DNA of 64,000 bases from Pseudomonas sp. RIT409 (GTDB lineage: Bacteria > Pseudomonadota > Gammaproteobacteria > Pseudomonadales > Pseudomonadaceae): NCBI RefSeq assembly GCF_003052515.2, contig NZ_QARE02000017.1, positions 62,001 through 126,000 on the forward strand, written 5' to 3'. The position numbers and the translations under genes were made by a program. Numbering within the stretch: the stretch's first letter is position 1; each line of letters opens with the position of its first letter. A model generated the notes under the pieces. The model saw only the letters and a program-made list of their open reading frames with translations, was not told where the DNA came from and searched no databases. Of the stretch, positions 53,659-64,000 are shown in pieces.

Positions 53659-54644
53659 CGTGGTTTACCCCTGAAGTGATCGCTTCGATCATTGCCGTCC
53701 TCAAGGCCATCGTGGTGCTGCTCGCCGTGGTGGTCTGCGGCGCGCTGCTCAGCTTCGTCGAGCGTCGTCTGCTGGGCTGGTGGCAGGACCGGTACGGTCC
53801 TAACCGCGTCGGCCCATTCGGCATGTTCCAGATCGCCGCGGACATGCTGAAGATGTTTTTCAAGGAAGACTGGAACCCGCCCTTCGTCGACCGCATGATC
53901 TTCACTCTGGCGCCCGTCGTGGCCATGAGTGCGCTGCTGATCTCGTTCTCGATCATCCCGGTCACCCAGACCTGGGTCGTGGCGGACCTGAACATCGGCC
54001 TGCTGTTCTTCTTCGCCATGGCCGGTCTGTCGGTCTACGCGGTGCTGTTCGCAGGCTGGTCGTCGAACAACAAGTACGCGTTGCTGGGCAGCTTGCGCGC
54101 CTCGGCGCAGACCGTTTCGTACGAAGTGTTCCTGGGCCTGTCCCTGATGGGCATCATCGTTCAGGTTGGCTCGTTCAACATGGGCGACATCGTTCAGTAC
54201 CAGGCCGATCACCTGTGGTTCATCATTCCGCAGTTCTTCGGCTTCTGCACCTTCTTCATCGCAGGCGTCGCGGTGACCCACCGCCACCCGTTCGACCAAC
54301 CGGAAGCGGAGCAGGAACTGGCCGACGGCTACCACATTGAATACGCCGGCATGAAATGGGGCATGTTCTTCGTGGGTGAGTACATCGGCATCATCCTGAT
54401 TTCGGCGCTGCTGGTGACGCTGTTCTTCGGGGGTTGGCACGGTCCGTTCAACATCCTGCCGCAACTCTCGTTCATGTGGTTCGTTCTGAAAACCGCGTTC
54501 TTCATCATGCTGTTCATCCTGCTGCGCGCTTCCATCCCGCGTCCACGTTATGACCAGGTGATGGATTTCAGCTGGAAGTTCTGCCTGCCACTGACCCTGA
54601 TCAATTTGCTGGTGACCGCTGCGGTCGTCCTGGCGGCTCAGTGA
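53655..54644 (+). CDS. nuoH: NADH-quinone oxidoreductase subunit H
   Basis: The 329-residue membrane subunit has eight helices and the conserved loop [28 protein letters not shown] plus [21 protein letters not shown]. It forms the quinone entrance between arms. Confidence 0.98.
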   Translation: MTWFTPEVIASIIAVLKAIVVLLAVVVCGALLSFVERRLLGWWQDRYGPNRVGPFGMFQIAADMLKMFFKEDWNPPFVDRMIFTLAPVVAMSALLISFSIIPVTQTWVVADLNIGLLFFFAMAGLSVYAVLFAGWSSNNKYALLGSLRASAQTVSYEVFLGLSLMGIIVQVGSFNMGDIVQYQADHLWFIIPQFFGFCTFFIAGVAVTHRHPFDQPEAEQELADGYHIEYAGMKWGMFFVGEYIGIILISALLVTLFFGGWHGPFNILPQLSFMWFVLKTAFFIMLFILLRASIPRPRYDQVMDFSWKFCLPLTLINLLVTAAVVLAAQ

Positions 54645-54655
54645 GGATTTGACCC

Positions 54656-55204
54656 ATGTTCAAATATATTGGCGACATCGTTAAGGGTACCGGTACCCAG
54701 TTGCGCAGCCTGGTGATGATCTTCGGCCACGGCTTCCGCAAGCGCGACACCCTGCAATACCCGGAAGAACCGGTTTACCTGCCACCCCGCTACCGGGGCC
54801 GCATCGTCCTGACCCGCGACCCTGACGGCGAAGAGCGCTGCGTGGCGTGCAACCTGTGCGCCGTGGCCTGCCCGGTCGGTTGCATTTCACTGCAGAAAGC
54901 CGAGACCGAAGACGGTCGCTGGTACCCAGACTTCTTCCGCATCAACTTCTCGCGTTGCATCTTCTGCGGTCTCTGTGAAGAAGCCTGCCCGACCACGGCG
55001 ATCCAGCTCACGCCGGATTTCGAGATGGCCGAGTTCAAACGTCAGGATCTGGTCTATGAGAAGGAAGATCTGCTGATCTCCGGCCCCGGCAAGAACCCTG
55101 ACTACAACTTCTACCGCGTTGCCGGTATGGCCATCGCTGGCAAGCCGAAAGGCGCTGCACAGAACGAAGCCGAACCCATCAACGTCAAGAGCTTGCTGCC
55201 TTAA
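54656..55204 (+). CDS. nuoI: NADH-quinone oxidoreductase subunit I
   Basis: The 182-residue peripheral subunit has two [4Fe-4S] motifs, [12 protein letters not shown] and [12 protein letters not shown] (N6a and N6b). Starts 11 bases after the nuoH stop. Confidence 0.98.
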   Translation: MFKYIGDIVKGTGTQLRSLVMIFGHGFRKRDTLQYPEEPVYLPPRYRGRIVLTRDPDGEERCVACNLCAVACPVGCISLQKAETEDGRWYPDFFRINFSRCIFCGLCEEACPTTAIQLTPDFEMAEFKRQDLVYEKEDLLISGPGKNPDYNFYRVAGMAIAGKPKGAAQNEAEPINVKSLLP

Positions 55205-55213
55205 GGAAGAAAG

Positions 55214-55714
55214 ATGGAATTCGCTTTCTATTTCGCATCCGGCATCGCTGTGGTCTCTACCCTGGGGGTGGTGACGCACACGAACCCGGTGCACGCCCTG
55301 CTCTACCTGATCATCTCGCTGATCGCCGTGGCCATGACCTTCTTCAGCCTCGGCGCGCCCTTCGCCGGCGCGCTGGAAGTGATCGCTTACGCGGGCGCCA
55401 TCATGGTGCTGTTCGTGTTCGTGGTGATGATGCTGAACCTGGGCCCGGCCTCGGTTCAGCAGGAACGCGCCTGGCTCAAACCCGGCATCTGGCTGGGGCC
55501 GATCCTGCTGTGCGGTCTGTTGCTGGCCGAGCTGATCTACATGCTGTTCGCCCACTCCACCGGTGCCGGTATCGGCCACACCACGGTGGATGCCAAAGCC
55601 GTCGGCGTCAGCCTGTTCGGCCCTTACCTGCTGGTTGTCGAACTTGCGTCGATGCTGCTGCTCGCCGCAGCCGTGACCGCATTCCACGTCGGCCGCAACG
55701 AGGCGAAGGAGTAA
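55214..55714 (+). CDS. nuoJ: NADH-quinone oxidoreductase subunit J
   Basis: A 166-residue membrane subunit with five helices (FYFASGIAVVSTLGVVTHTNPVHALLYLIISL...), homologous to ND6. Its long third helix carries the pi-bulge involved in coupling. Confidence 0.97.
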   Translation: MEFAFYFASGIAVVSTLGVVTHTNPVHALLYLIISLIAVAMTFFSLGAPFAGALEVIAYAGAIMVLFVFVVMMLNLGPASVQQERAWLKPGIWLGPILLCGLLLAELIYMLFAHSTGAGIGHTTVDAKAVGVSLFGPYLLVVELASMLLLAAAVTAFHVGRNEAKE

Positions 55715-55717
55715 ACC

Positions 55718-56029
55718 ATGCATTCAGCTATCCCTCTCGAGCACGGTCTGGCAGTTGCCGGTCTGCTGTTCTGCCTCGGCCTGGCGGGCCTGTTGGTACG
55801 CCGCAACATTCTGTTCGTGTTGATGAGCCTGGAAGTGATGATGAACTCTGCCGCCCTGGCCTTCGTCGTGGCGGGCAGCCGCTGGGCGCAGCCTGACGGT
55901 CAGGTGATGTTCATTCTGGTGATCAGCCTTGCCGCCGCCGAAGCCAGTATTGGCCTGGCGATCCTGCTGCAACTGTATCGCCGCTTCCACACTCTCGATA
56001 TCGACGCTGCCAGCGAGATGCGCGGATGA
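55718..56029 (+). CDS. nuoK: NADH-quinone oxidoreductase subunit K
   Basis: The 103-residue subunit (ND4L homologue) has three helices and the two conserved glutamates in [13 protein letters not shown] and [11 protein letters not shown] that take part in proton translocation. The stop overlaps the nuoL start (ATGA). Confidence 0.97.
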   Translation: MHSAIPLEHGLAVAGLLFCLGLAGLLVRRNILFVLMSLEVMMNSAALAFVVAGSRWAQPDGQVMFILVISLAAAEASIGLAILLQLYRRFHTLDIDAASEMRG

Positions 56030-57873
56030 ACCTACTCTTTCTGACTTTCGTATTCCCTCTGATCGGCTTCCTGCTGCTGTCGTTTTCGCGCGGCAAGTGG
56101 TCGGAAAACCTTTCGGCCCTCGTGGGCGTAGGCTCCATCGGCCTGTCGGCCATCGTCGCTGCCTACGTGATCTGGCAATTCAACGTGGCCCCGCCGGAAG
56201 GCGGCCACCTGACCCTGGTGCTGTGGCGCTGGATGTCGGTGGACGGCTTCGATCCGAACTTCGCGCTGTATGTCGATGGCCTGTCCATCACCATGCTGGG
56301 TGTGGTCGTCGGCGTGGGTTTCCTGATCCACCTCTTCGCCTCGTGGTACATGCGTGGTGAAGACGGTTATTCGCGGTTCTTCTCCTACACCAACCTGTTC
56401 ATCGCCAGCATGCTGTTCCTGATCCTGGGCGACAACCTGCTGTTCATCTACTTCGGTTGGGAAGGCGTGGGCCTGTGCTCGTACCTGTTGATCGGTTTCT
56501 ACTACAGCAACCGAAACAACGGCAACGCGGCACTCAAGGCCTTCATCGTGACCCGCATCGGCGACGTGTTCATGGCCATCGGCCTGTTCATTCTGTTCCA
56601 GCAACTGGGCACGCTGAACATTCAAGAGCTGCTGGTTCGCGCCCCGCAACATTTCAAGGTCGGCGATTTCTGGATCGTGCTGGCGACCCTGATGCTGTTG
56701 GGCGGTGCGGTCGGTAAATCTGCACAGTTGCCGCTGCAGACCTGGCTCGCGGACGCCATGGCCGGTCCTACCCCGGTCTCGGCACTGATCCACGCCGCGA
56801 CCATGGTCACCGCGGGTGTCTACCTGATCGCCCGTACCCACGGTCTGTTCGCCCTGGCACCGGACATCCTGCACCTGGTCGGCATCGTGGGTGGCATCAC
56901 CCTGGTACTGGCCGGTTTCGCAGCACTGGTCCAGACCGACATCAAACGCATCCTCGCCTACTCGACCATGAGCCAGATCGGCTACATGTTCCTGGCGCTG
57001 GGTGTAGGTGCCTGGGAAGGGGCGATTTTCCACCTGATGACCCACGCATTCTTCAAGGCCCTGCTGTTCCTGGCCTCCGGTGCGGTGATCGTGGCCTGCC
57101 ATCACGAGCAGAACATCTTCAAGATGGGCGGCCTGTGGAAAAAGCTGCCTCTGGCCTACACCAGCTTCATCGTCGGCGGCGCGGCCCTGGCAGCCCTGCC
57201 GATCCTGACGGCGGGCTTCTACTCCAAGGACGAAATCCTCTGGGAAGCGTTCGCCAGCGGCCATCAATATCTGCTGTACGCGGGCCTGGTCGGTGCGTTC
57301 ATGACCTCGCTGTACACCTTCCGCCTGATCTTCATCGCCTTCCACGGCGAAGCGAAGACCGAAGCTCACGCCGGCCACGGGATTTCCCACTGGTTGCCGC
57401 TGGGCGTGCTGATCGTTCTGTCCACCTTCGTCGGCGCCTGGATCCATCCGCCGCTGGCCGGTGTACTGCCGGAAAGCGCAGGCCATGCCGGCGGCGAAGC
57501 CAAGCACAGCCTGGAAATCGCCTCGGGAGCCATCGCCCTGGCCGGTATCCTGCTGTCGGCCCTGCTGTTTTTGGGCAAGCGTCGCTTGGTCACCGCCATC
57601 GCCAACAGTGGGCCGGGTCGCTTCCTCTCCGCCTGGTGGTTCGCGGCCTGGGGCTTCGACTGGCTCTACGATGTGCTGTTCGTTAAACCTTACCTGGCAA
57701 TCAGCCGCATTCTGCGGGGTGATCCGCTCGACCACACCATCGGTGTGATCCCGCGTCTGGCCAAGGCCGGTAACAGTCTGATGAGTCGTACCGAAACCGG
57801 TCAGCTCCGCTGGTATGCCGCTTCGATCGCTGCAGGTGCCGTACTGGTGCTTGGCGCGATTGTGCTGGTCTGA
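56026..57873 (+). CDS. nuoL: NADH-quinone oxidoreductase subunit L
   Basis: The 615-residue antiporter-like subunit has about 16 helices with the Glu and Lys residues of the proton channels ([45 protein letters not shown]) and the C-terminal lateral helix. It is the distal proton pump of complex I. Confidence 0.98.
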   Translation: MNLLFLTFVFPLIGFLLLSFSRGKWSENLSALVGVGSIGLSAIVAAYVIWQFNVAPPEGGHLTLVLWRWMSVDGFDPNFALYVDGLSITMLGVVVGVGFLIHLFASWYMRGEDGYSRFFSYTNLFIASMLFLILGDNLLFIYFGWEGVGLCSYLLIGFYYSNRNNGNAALKAFIVTRIGDVFMAIGLFILFQQLGTLNIQELLVRAPQHFKVGDFWIVLATLMLLGGAVGKSAQLPLQTWLADAMAGPTPVSALIHAATMVTAGVYLIARTHGLFALAPDILHLVGIVGGITLVLAGFAALVQTDIKRILAYSTMSQIGYMFLALGVGAWEGAIFHLMTHAFFKALLFLASGAVIVACHHEQNIFKMGGLWKKLPLAYTSFIVGGAALAALPILTAGFYSKDEILWEAFASGHQYLLYAGLVGAFMTSLYTFRLIFIAFHGEAKTEAHAGHGISHWLPLGVLIVLSTFVGAWIHPPLAGVLPESAGHAGGEAKHSLEIASGAIALAGILLSALLFLGKRRLVTAIANSGPGRFLSAWWFAAWGFDWLYDVLFVKPYLAISRILRGDPLDHTIGVIPRLAKAGNSLMSRTETGQLRWYAASIAAGAVLVLGAIVLV

Positions 57874-57925
57874 TGAGTCGATCTGACATGAACCTTGCGA
57901 CTTTGCGAAAGGAATTGAGCCCGTC

Positions 57926-59458
57926 ATGATTCTGCCTTGGCTAATCCTGATCCCCTTCATCGGCGGCCTGCTGTGCTGGCAAGGTGAGCGCTTCGGCCCT
58001 ACCCTGCCGCGCTGGATTGCGCTGCTGACTATGTCCCTGCTGACGGCCCTGGGCCTCTGGCTGTGGTTGACCGGTACTTACACCTACGCACCGACCCCCG
58101 GTGCCGATCCGAGCTGGGCCCTTGAATTCAAGGCCCAGTGGATCCAGCGCTTCGGTATCAGCGTGCACCTGGCGCTCGATGGTCTGTCGTTGCTGATGAT
58201 CCTCCTGACCGGCTTGCTGGGTATTCTCTCGGTACTCTGCTCCTGGAAAGAGATTCAGCGTAACGTCGGTTTCTTCCACCTGAACCTGATGTGGATCCTG
58301 GGCGGCGTCGTCGGCGTGTTCCTCGCCATCGACCTGTTCATGTTCTTCTTCTTCTGGGAAATGATGCTGGTGCCGATGTATTTCCTCATCGCGCTCTGGG
58401 GTCACAGCTCGGCGGATGGCAAGAAAACCCGTATCTACGCCGCGACCAAGTTCTTCATTTTCACGCAGGCCAGCGGCCTGATCATGCTGGTGGCGATCCT
58501 GGGTCTGGTGCTGGTGCACTTCAACCAGACCGGCGTGATCACCTTCGCCTACGCCGATCTGCTGAAGACCAAACTGGCGCCTGGCACCGAGTACATCCTG
58601 ATGCTGGGCTTCTTCATCGCCTTCGCGGTGAAACTGCCCATCGTGCCGCTGCACTCCTGGTTGCCTGACGCTCACGCCCAGGCCCCCACCGCAGGTTCCG
58701 TGGACTTGGCGGGTATCCTGCTGAAGACCGCTGCGTATGGTCTGCTGCGCTTTGCCCTGCCGCTGTTCCCGAACGCGTCGGCGGAGTTCGCGCCAATCGC
58801 GATGATCCTGGGCCTGATCGGTATCTTCTACGGTGCGTTCCTGGCCTTCGCTCAGACCGACATCAAGCGCCTGATCGCTTTTTCCAGCGTCTCGCACATG
58901 GGCTTCGTCCTGATCGGTATCTACTCTGGCAGCCAGCAAGCCCTGCAGGGCGTGGTGGTGCAGATGCTGGCGCACGGTCTGTCCGCCGCTGCGCTGTTTA
59001 TCCTCAGTGGTCAACTGTACGAACGCCTGCACACCCGTGACATGCGCGAAATGGGTGGCCTGTGGAACAAGATCGCCTACCTGCCGGCCATCAGCCTGTT
59101 CTTCGCAGCCGCTTCGCTGGGTCTGCCGGGCACGGGTAACTTCGTCGGCGAGTTCCTGATCCTGATCGGTACTTTCGTCAGCGCGCCTTGGATCACCGCC
59201 ATCGCCACTTCCGGTCTGGTGTTCGGTTCGGTCTACTCGCTGATCATGATCCACCGCGCCTACTTCGGCCCTGCAAAGACTGAAGAAATCTACCGTGGCA
59301 TGGAAGGTCGTGAACTGATCATGGTGCTGGGTCTGGCGGTGCTGCTGGTGCTGCTGGGTGTCTACCCGCAGCCGGTCCTCGACACCTCCTCGGCGACCAT
59401 GCATGGCGTGCAGCAATGGCTTGGCACTGCCTTCACTCAACTCGCTTCGGCCCGGTAA
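57926..59458 (+). CDS. nuoM: NADH-quinone oxidoreductase subunit M
   Basis: The 510-residue antiporter-like subunit has [21 protein letters not shown] and [20 protein letters not shown]-type proton channel residues. 52 bases separate it from nuoL, containing an AAAGGAATT-like ribosome site. Confidence 0.98.
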   Translation: MILPWLILIPFIGGLLCWQGERFGPTLPRWIALLTMSLLTALGLWLWLTGTYTYAPTPGADPSWALEFKAQWIQRFGISVHLALDGLSLLMILLTGLLGILSVLCSWKEIQRNVGFFHLNLMWILGGVVGVFLAIDLFMFFFFWEMMLVPMYFLIALWGHSSADGKKTRIYAATKFFIFTQASGLIMLVAILGLVLVHFNQTGVITFAYADLLKTKLAPGTEYILMLGFFIAFAVKLPIVPLHSWLPDAHAQAPTAGSVDLAGILLKTAAYGLLRFALPLFPNASAEFAPIAMILGLIGIFYGAFLAFAQTDIKRLIAFSSVSHMGFVLIGIYSGSQQALQGVVVQMLAHGLSAAALFILSGQLYERLHTRDMREMGGLWNKIAYLPAISLFFAAASLGLPGTGNFVGEFLILIGTFVSAPWITAIATSGLVFGSVYSLIMIHRAYFGPAKTEEIYRGMEGRELIMVLGLAVLLVLLGVYPQPVLDTSSATMHGVQQWLGTAFTQLASAR

Positions 59459-59465
59459 GAGCGCT

Positions 59466-60923
59466 ATGGACCTGACGATTCAACACTTTATTGCGCTGGC
59501 GCCGCTGCTGATCACCAGCCTCACCGTTGTGGTGGTGATGCTGGGCATCGCATGGCGTCGCAGTCACTCGCAATCGTTCCTGCTCACCGTGGCGGGACTC
59601 AACCTGGCCCTGTTATCGATTTACCCGGCCCTCAAAGTCGCGCCGCTGGTGGTCACCCCCCTGCTGCAGATCGACAGCTTCGCCTTGCTGTACATCGGGA
59701 TCATCCTGGTCTCGACCCTGGCCTGCGTCACCCTGGCACACGCCTACATGGGTGAAGGCAAGGCAGGCTACCCAGGCAACCGCGAAGAGCTTTACCTGTT
59801 GATCCTGATGGCCGCTGCCGGTGGCATGGTGCTGGTCGCCGCGCAACACCTGGCAGGCCTGTTCATCGGCCTGGAGCTGCTCTCGGTGCCGGTCTACGGT
59901 CTGGTCGCTTACGCGTTCTTCAACAAGCGCTCGCTGGAAGCCGGTATCAAGTACATGGTGCTGTCGGCCGCAGGTTCCGCGTTCCTGCTGTTCGGCATGG
60001 CATTGCTGTACGCCGACGCCGGCAGCCTGGGTTTCAGCGAAATCGGCAAGGCCATCGCGGCCACCGGCATGCCTAGCCAGATGGCCAGCTTGGGCTTGGG
60101 CATGATGCTGATCGGCCTGGGCTTCAAGCTGTCGCTGGTGCCCTTCCACTTGTGGACCCCGGACGTGTACGAAGGCGCCCCTGCACCAGTGGCGGCTTTC
60201 CTCGCCACGGCCAGCAAGGTGGCGGTATTCGGTGTGCTGGTGCGTCTGTTCCAGATCTCCCCTGCCGCTACCAGCGGTGTGCTGACTGATGTCATGGCGG
60301 TCATCGCCGTGGCATCGATCCTGATCGGCAACCTGCTGGCCCTGACCCAGAACAACCTCAAGCGTCTGCTGGGTTACTCGTCCATCGCTCACTTCGGCTA
60401 CATGATGATCGCGATGGTCGCCAGCAAAGGCATGGCCGTTGAGGCCATCAGTGTGTACCTGGTGACTTACGTGTTGACCAGCCTGGGAGCGTTCGGGGTA
60501 ATCACCCTGATGTCGTCGCCTTACAGCGGGCGCGATGCCGATGCGATGTTCGAATACCGGGGTCTGTTCTGGCGTCGTCCGTACCTGACTGCCGTACTGA
60601 CCGTCATGATGCTGTCGCTGGCGGGTATCCCCCTGACCACCGGCTTCATCGGCAAGTTCTACATCATTGCCACGGGCGTAGAGGCTCACCTGTGGTGGCT
60701 GACCGGTTCGCTGGTCGTGGGCAGCGCCATCGGGGTGTTTTATTACCTGCGGGTGATGGTGACGCTGTATCTGCAGGATTCGAAGATCCAGCGCCACGAT
60801 GCTCCGTTCAACTGGGCACAGCGTGCGGGTGGGGTGATGCTGTTGGGGATTACGCTGCTGGCGTTCTTCCTCGGCGTTTACCCACAGCCGCTGTTGACGC
60901 TGGTGCAGCACGCCGGGTTGTGA
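59466..60923 (+). CDS. nuoN: NADH-quinone oxidoreductase subunit N
   Basis: The 485-residue antiporter-like subunit (MDLTIQHFIALAPLLITSL...) has the GLELLSVPVYGLVAYAF and WTPDVYEGAPAPVAAFLATASK channel segments. The start at 59466 is chosen because the 36 upstream in-frame codons overlap nuoM. A strong terminator ends the operon. Confidence 0.97.
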   Translation: MDLTIQHFIALAPLLITSLTVVVVMLGIAWRRSHSQSFLLTVAGLNLALLSIYPALKVAPLVVTPLLQIDSFALLYIGIILVSTLACVTLAHAYMGEGKAGYPGNREELYLLILMAAAGGMVLVAAQHLAGLFIGLELLSVPVYGLVAYAFFNKRSLEAGIKYMVLSAAGSAFLLFGMALLYADAGSLGFSEIGKAIAATGMPSQMASLGLGMMLIGLGFKLSLVPFHLWTPDVYEGAPAPVAAFLATASKVAVFGVLVRLFQISPAATSGVLTDVMAVIAVASILIGNLLALTQNNLKRLLGYSSIAHFGYMMIAMVASKGMAVEAISVYLVTYVLTSLGAFGVITLMSSPYSGRDADAMFEYRGLFWRRPYLTAVLTVMMLSLAGIPLTTGFIGKFYIIATGVEAHLWWLTGSLVVGSAIGVFYYLRVMVTLYLQDSKIQRHDAPFNWAQRAGGVMLLGITLLAFFLGVYPQPLLTLVQHAGL

Positions 60924-60943
60924 GGACTCGGTGAGATGTGAAG

Positions 60944-60970
60944 AGCCCCGCTTTTAGCGGGGCTTTTTTT
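60944..60970 (+). terminator. nuo operon terminator
   Basis: AGCCCCGC (60944-60951) pairs with GCGGGGCT (60957-60964), loop TTTTA, followed by seven or more T. Confidence 0.93.
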
Positions 60971-61113
60971 TGGGTTTGGTTGGTGGGTACGGTTTTTGGG
61001 GTGAAGCGTGAGGCGGTTCTGGACTGATTGATCGCATTACAGGGTTGCTGGTTTTTTGGGGTTGGGGGCGGATCCGTTGCCGAAAAGTGTCCACCATGTT
61101 TCCGGTCTATACA

Positions 61114-61242
61114 CCAAGACAAATGGGGCCGCTGCAAAAGCGGAACGGTGAATCAGCATCACCCTCGCCAATGGATCAGCCCTCGGTTTCGGGACCCGTA
61201 TAGCCTGGTTATGGGCGCCGCTGAAATCGGGGGCAGATCCGT
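61114..61242 (+). repeat. Direct repeat, left copy
   Basis: Begins CCAAGACAAATGGGGCCGCT and ends GGGCAGATCCGT; matches 61872-61999 over most of its length with scattered substitutions. Confidence 0.85.
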
Positions 61243-61286
61243 TGGCGTGTGGGCTGGGAGCCAGGTTTCGCTCCTTACGAGCGACT

Positions 61287-61497
61287 CCATTTTGTCTTGG
61301 CAAAATGGAGGAAAACCGCTTGCTCCTGGTTTGGCCCTGACTGCGTCAGGGTTCCTTCCCTCCGGCGCCGCTCCGTGGGCACGCCGCGGACGGCCATCCA
61401 TGGCCGCGCGGCTCTCGCGGCTCCCGGCCGCTCAACCCACTCCACGACACCTCCGCTCAGCCTGCACCCAAGTCGCGTTCGGCGGTGGCTGGGCTGT
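61287..61497 (+). repeat. Inverted repeat, left arm
   Basis: From CCATTTTGTCTTGGCAAAAT through a central CCGTGGGCACGCCGCGGACG segment to near GGCTGTTTG. The reverse complement, with about 10-15% difference by eye, is at 61681-61886. Confidence 0.85.
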
Positions 61498-61516
61498 TTG
61501 TGTAGGAAGATCAAAA

Positions 61517-61544
61517 GCGAATAGCGAATAGCGAATAGCGAATA
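61517..61544 (+). repeat. Heptanucleotide tandem repeat (GCGAATA)4
   Basis: Four perfect GCGAATA units followed by GCGGAGC. Copy number could vary by slippage. Confidence 0.95.
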
Positions 61545-61586
61545 GCGGAGCATCGTTCGGTTTTAGGGTAAGGGTTGATCGTGCTT

Positions 61587-61670
61587 GGCTTTGGCTTTGG
61601 CTTTGGCTTTGGCTTTGGCTTTGGCTTTGGCTTTGACTTTGCTTTTGCTTTTGCTTTTGCTTTTGCTTTT
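61587..61670 (+). repeat. Hexanucleotide tandem repeats GGCTTT x8, GACTTT, GCTTTT x5
   Basis: Eighty-four bases of contiguous hexamers in two related blocks joined by one intermediate unit, in the loop between the inverted arms. Typical slippage-prone microsatellite. Confidence 0.97.
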
Positions 61671-61680
61671 GGTGCGCGAT

Positions 61681-61886
61681 AGCCCAAACACCACGGACCG
61701 CGACTTGGGTGCCGGCCGAGTGGAGGCGTTGCGCAGTGGGTTGAGCGGCCGGGAGCCGCGAAAGCCGCGCGGCCATGGATGGCCGTCCGCGGCGTGCCCA
61801 CGGAGCAGCGCCGGAAGGAGGGAACCCGGCGCAGCCGGGCCAAACCAGGAGCAAGCGGTTTTCCCCATTTGCCAAGACAAATGGGG
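61681..61886 (-). repeat. Inverted repeat, right arm
   Basis: Reverse complement of 61287-61497; its outer end overlaps the right direct repeat at CCAAGACAAATGGGG. Confidence 0.85.
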
Positions 61887-61999
61887 CCGCTGTAAAAGCG
61901 GAACAGTGAATCGGCGTCACCTCAGCCAATGGATCAGCTCTCGATATCGAGACCGTTCAATCCTGTGATGAGCATCGCTGAGATCGCGGGCAGATCCGT
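61872..61999 (+). repeat. Direct repeat, right copy
   Basis: Second copy of 61114-61242. Confidence 0.85.
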
Positions 62000-62035
62000 C
62001 TGCCCAGGCACCAGGCGGCCTCAACCCTGCAACGC

Positions 62036-63100
62036 CTAACCCGGCAATCGCACCGTTTTCTTCGCACTGGTAAACAATCCCCACGTCGACATGAACAGCG
62101 CCGCAACCATCGGCCCGATCACAAACCCGTTCAGCCCAAACACCGCCATCCCGCCCAGCGTCGAAATCAAAATCAGGTAATCGGGCATCCGCGTGTCCTT
62201 GCCCACCAGAATCGGCCGCAGGACATTATCCACCAGCCCGATCACGAACACCCCGAACAACCCCAGCACCACCCCCTGCCAGATCATTCCGCTGACTAGA
62301 AAGTACACCGCCACCGGCGCCCAGACGATGCCCGCCCCCACAGCGGGGAGCAGCGACAAAAACGCCATCGCCACCGCCCACAGCAGTGCGCTGGGAATGT
62401 CCAGCACCCAAAAAATCACACCACCCAGAGCCCCCTGCGTCACGGCCACGACCACATTGCCTTTCACCGTCGCCCGGACGACACGGGTGAACTTCAGTTG
62501 CAGACGACGCTTTTGGGGCTCGGCCAGTGGGATCGCCGTGCGAATCCGGCGCACCAGTTCCGGCCCGTCGCGCAGGAAGAAAAACAGCAAGTACAGCATG
62601 ATGAAAAAACTCACCACGAAATCGAATGTGCCCTGCCCGAAGCTGAACGCCTGCGTGGCCAGGTATTGGCTGCCTTGCATCGCGGTTTTGGAAATCTTGT
62701 CCTGCAAGCTGTTGAAATCCCCCATCCCCAGGCGATCGAGCCAGTGTTGGAGAGAAATGGGCAGAACCGCCTTGAACTCGGCCAGGTATTTGGGAATGTC
62801 CAGTTGGCCACTTTCGACACTCTTGTACAGCGCAGCACCCTCCTGGACCATCAGCAGGCTGATGATGATCACCGGCAGGATTGCGATCAGCAGGCACACC
62901 GTTAATGTGCACAGCGAAACCACATTGCGCTTCCAGCCAAAGCGCGCCAGGAACCGCCGCTGCAGCGGGGCGAAGATAATGCCCAGGATCACCGCCCAGA
63001 ACACGGCACCGTAGAACGGTAGGAGGATCCAGATGAACGCCAGGGTGACCAGCACCAAGAGCAGCATCAGGGTTTTGTTTTGAAGCGCGGTTTCGTTCAT
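62036..63100 (-). CDS. AI-2E family transporter (PerM-like)
   Basis: The 354-residue protein has about seven membrane helices and the family's conserved C-terminal segment (VDNVLRPILVGKDTRMPDYLILISTLGGMAVFGLNGFVIGPMVAALF). Members export AI-2, or serve as Na+/H+ or other exporters; the substrate is unknown. The start at 63100 follows GGAAGAAAG; 55 earlier in-frame codons have no ribosome site. Confidence 0.93.
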   Translation of the reverse strand: MNETALQNKTLMLLLVLVTLAFIWILLPFYGAVFWAVILGIIFAPLQRRFLARFGWKRNVVSLCTLTVCLLIAILPVIIISLLMVQEGAALYKSVESGQLDIPKYLAEFKAVLPISLQHWLDRLGMGDFNSLQDKISKTAMQGSQYLATQAFSFGQGTFDFVVSFFIMLYLLFFFLRDGPELVRRIRTAIPLAEPQKRRLQLKFTRVVRATVKGNVVVAVTQGALGGVIFWVLDIPSALLWAVAMAFLSLLPAVGAGIVWAPVAVYFLVSGMIWQGVVLGLFGVFVIGLVDNVLRPILVGKDTRMPDYLILISTLGGMAVFGLNGFVIGPMVAALFMSTWGLFTSAKKTVRLPG

Positions 63101-63233
63101 CTTTCTTCCATGTCGTCGAGGGCTGCTGAGCGCGGCCTGAACGTTAGTCCGCCAATCGCTGCAGGAGTGCCCACGGTGATAGGTCGACGAGGAAGCGGTG
63201 GATGGGCAGGCCTTGCGACGCGCCCATCCGAAC

Positions 63234-64000
63234 CTAGATGCGGAACTGCCGCACCAGTTGACCAAGACGTTGATTGAGCTCGGTCAGGTTGCGCGAGGTC
63301 GTGGCGCTGTGTCGGGTCTCGTCGGCGACGCTTTCTACGGCGACGGCGATCTGATGAACGCTGCGATTGATTTCCTCGGCGACGGCGGTCTGCTCCTCTG
63401 CCGCACTGGCGATCTGTGCGTTCATCGAATTGATGGTGCCGATCAACTGGCCGATGGTGTCCAGCGAAACCCCCGCCTCGTTCGCCCGCGCCGAGGTGCC
63501 GTCACCGGCCTCGCTGGAGCGGCGCATCGCTTCTACCGCCCCCTGCGTACCTTGTTGCAACCGATCGATCATGCCCTGGATTTCCTGGGTGCTTTGCTGT
63601 GTGCGGCTGGCCAGCGCACGCACTTCATCGGCCACCACCGCGAAGCCCCGCCCGGCCTCACCGGCCCGCGCGGCTTCGATTGCGGCGTTGAGCGCCAACA
63701 GGTTGGTCTGCTCGGCAATCGAACGAATCACCCCGAGTACGCCGACGATGGAGGTCACGTCATTTTGCAGGCTGTCCAACGAGGTGCCGCTGTGGCGGAT
63801 ATCGTTCACCAGCGCATGGATCTGCTGAATGCTGCCATTGACCACCCGCTTGGCGGCCTGGCCCTCTTCGTCGGTCTGTTGCGCGGCCACCGACGCCCCT
63901 TGCGCACTTTTCGCCACTTCCTGCGCCGCCGCTGACATCTGGTTGATTGCCGTGGCGACCTGATCGGTTTCGTGTCGCTGACGCTCCATGGCTTGTTCGG
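63234..64000 (-). CDS. Methyl-accepting chemotaxis protein, C-terminal part (partial)
   Basis: The frame is open to the right window edge. The visible part is the cytoplasmic signalling domain with the hairpin-tip sequence [40 protein letters not shown], which binds CheA and CheW, and adaptation helices on both sides. The sensing domain lies outside, so the ligand is unknown. No terminal CheR-tether pentapeptide is seen: it ends VRQFRI. Confidence 0.96.
   Translation of the reverse strand, partial: EQAMERQRHETDQVATAINQMSAAAQEVAKSAQGASVAAQQTDEEGQAAKRVVNGSIQQIHALVNDIRHSGTSLDSLQNDVTSIVGVLGVIRSIAEQTNLLALNAAIEAARAGEAGRGFAVVADEVRALASRTQQSTQEIQGMIDRLQQGTQGAVEAMRRSSEAGDGTSARANEAGVSLDTIGQLIGTINSMNAQIASAAEEQTAVAEEINRSVHQIAVAVESVADETRHSATTSRNLTELNQRLGQLVRQFRI

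Larger units (their letters stand above)
60971..62035. repeat. Composite intergenic repeat with inverted and direct arms (gene-free)
   Basis: All ORFs in this kilobase are artefacts of repeats. Outermost are two direct repeats of about 128 bp (61114-61242 and 61872-61999). Inside are inverted arms of about 210 bp (61287-61497 and 61681-61886). At the centre are tandem repeats: four copies of GCGAATA (61517-61544), then hexamers. The block is placed between nuoN and a transporter and resembles intergenic repeats I have seen in several Pseudomonas genomes, where they are multi-copy. It would form a large cruciform. Confidence 0.85.

Noticed and set aside
61500-61680. CRISPR array
   Set aside because: The repeats are contiguous 6-7-mers without spacers and no cas genes are present.
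61159-61968. Several ORFs encoding KAKAKA, SQSQSQ or ALALAL runs
   Set aside because: Translation of the tandem hexamers in different frames; no conserved protein.

Overview
The window looks like Pseudomonas chromosome: the housekeeping genes, their order (yccA, tusDCBE, cysG, serS, rarA, lolA, ftsK, aat, bpt, infA, clpA/clpS, cspD, idh, mnmA, hflD, purB, aceA, nuoA-N), the fused nuoCD and the GTAGGAGCG-type REP repeats all match what I know of that genus. Assignments come from reading the sequence and recalled families; no search was run.

Positions 1-16344 are the left arm of a lambdoid prophage that runs off the left edge. It is integrated at the 3' end of a tRNA-Ser(UGA) gene (16345-16435, minus strand). 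Leftward lie cro, a CII-like regulator, a Rha/KilAC antirepressor and the start of a replication gene. Rightward lies a self-cleaving CI/LexA-type repressor with no Shine-Dalgarno (probably leaderless), then a small lipoprotein and a gene behind SOS-type boxes. A second repressor-type promoter at 4394-4455 (a pL counterpart) follows, then about 11 kb of small accessory genes ending in a DUF4224 protein and the integrase. Accessory genes include an orphan DNA methyltransferase, a reverse-oriented AT-rich PutAbiC-type gene and a tightly overlapping cassette of small phage proteins.

The most unusual part is 4456-6126. The pL-like transcript has a non-coding leader of about 520 nt, an Api92-like gene, and a non-coding trailer of about 440 nt ending in an intrinsic terminator. 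Leader and trailer share a series of sequence blocks in the same order, each starting with a boxA-like element and each containing a strong ribosome binding site followed by a two-codon Met-Lys-stop ORF. The trailer also has a 15-bp perfect long-range helix. I read these as two related structured RNAs, possibly cis-acting antiterminators or regulators.

Positions 16437-60923 are core chromosome: tRNA thiolation (tusDCBE, mnmA), siroheme synthesis, replication and division (rarA, ftsK), N-degron proteolysis (aat, bpt, clpS, clpA), monomeric isocitrate dehydrogenase next to the glyoxylate-shunt enzyme isocitrate lyase, and the 13-gene complex I operon. Candidate control sites include paired TGTAGTG/CACTACA palindromes before aceA and a Fur-like box before nuoA. 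From 60924 to 62035 there is a gene-free composite repeat: two direct repeats of about 128 bp enclose inverted arms of about 210 bp around hexanucleotide and heptanucleotide tandem repeats. An AI-2E-family transporter and the C-terminal part of a chemotaxis receptor close the window.
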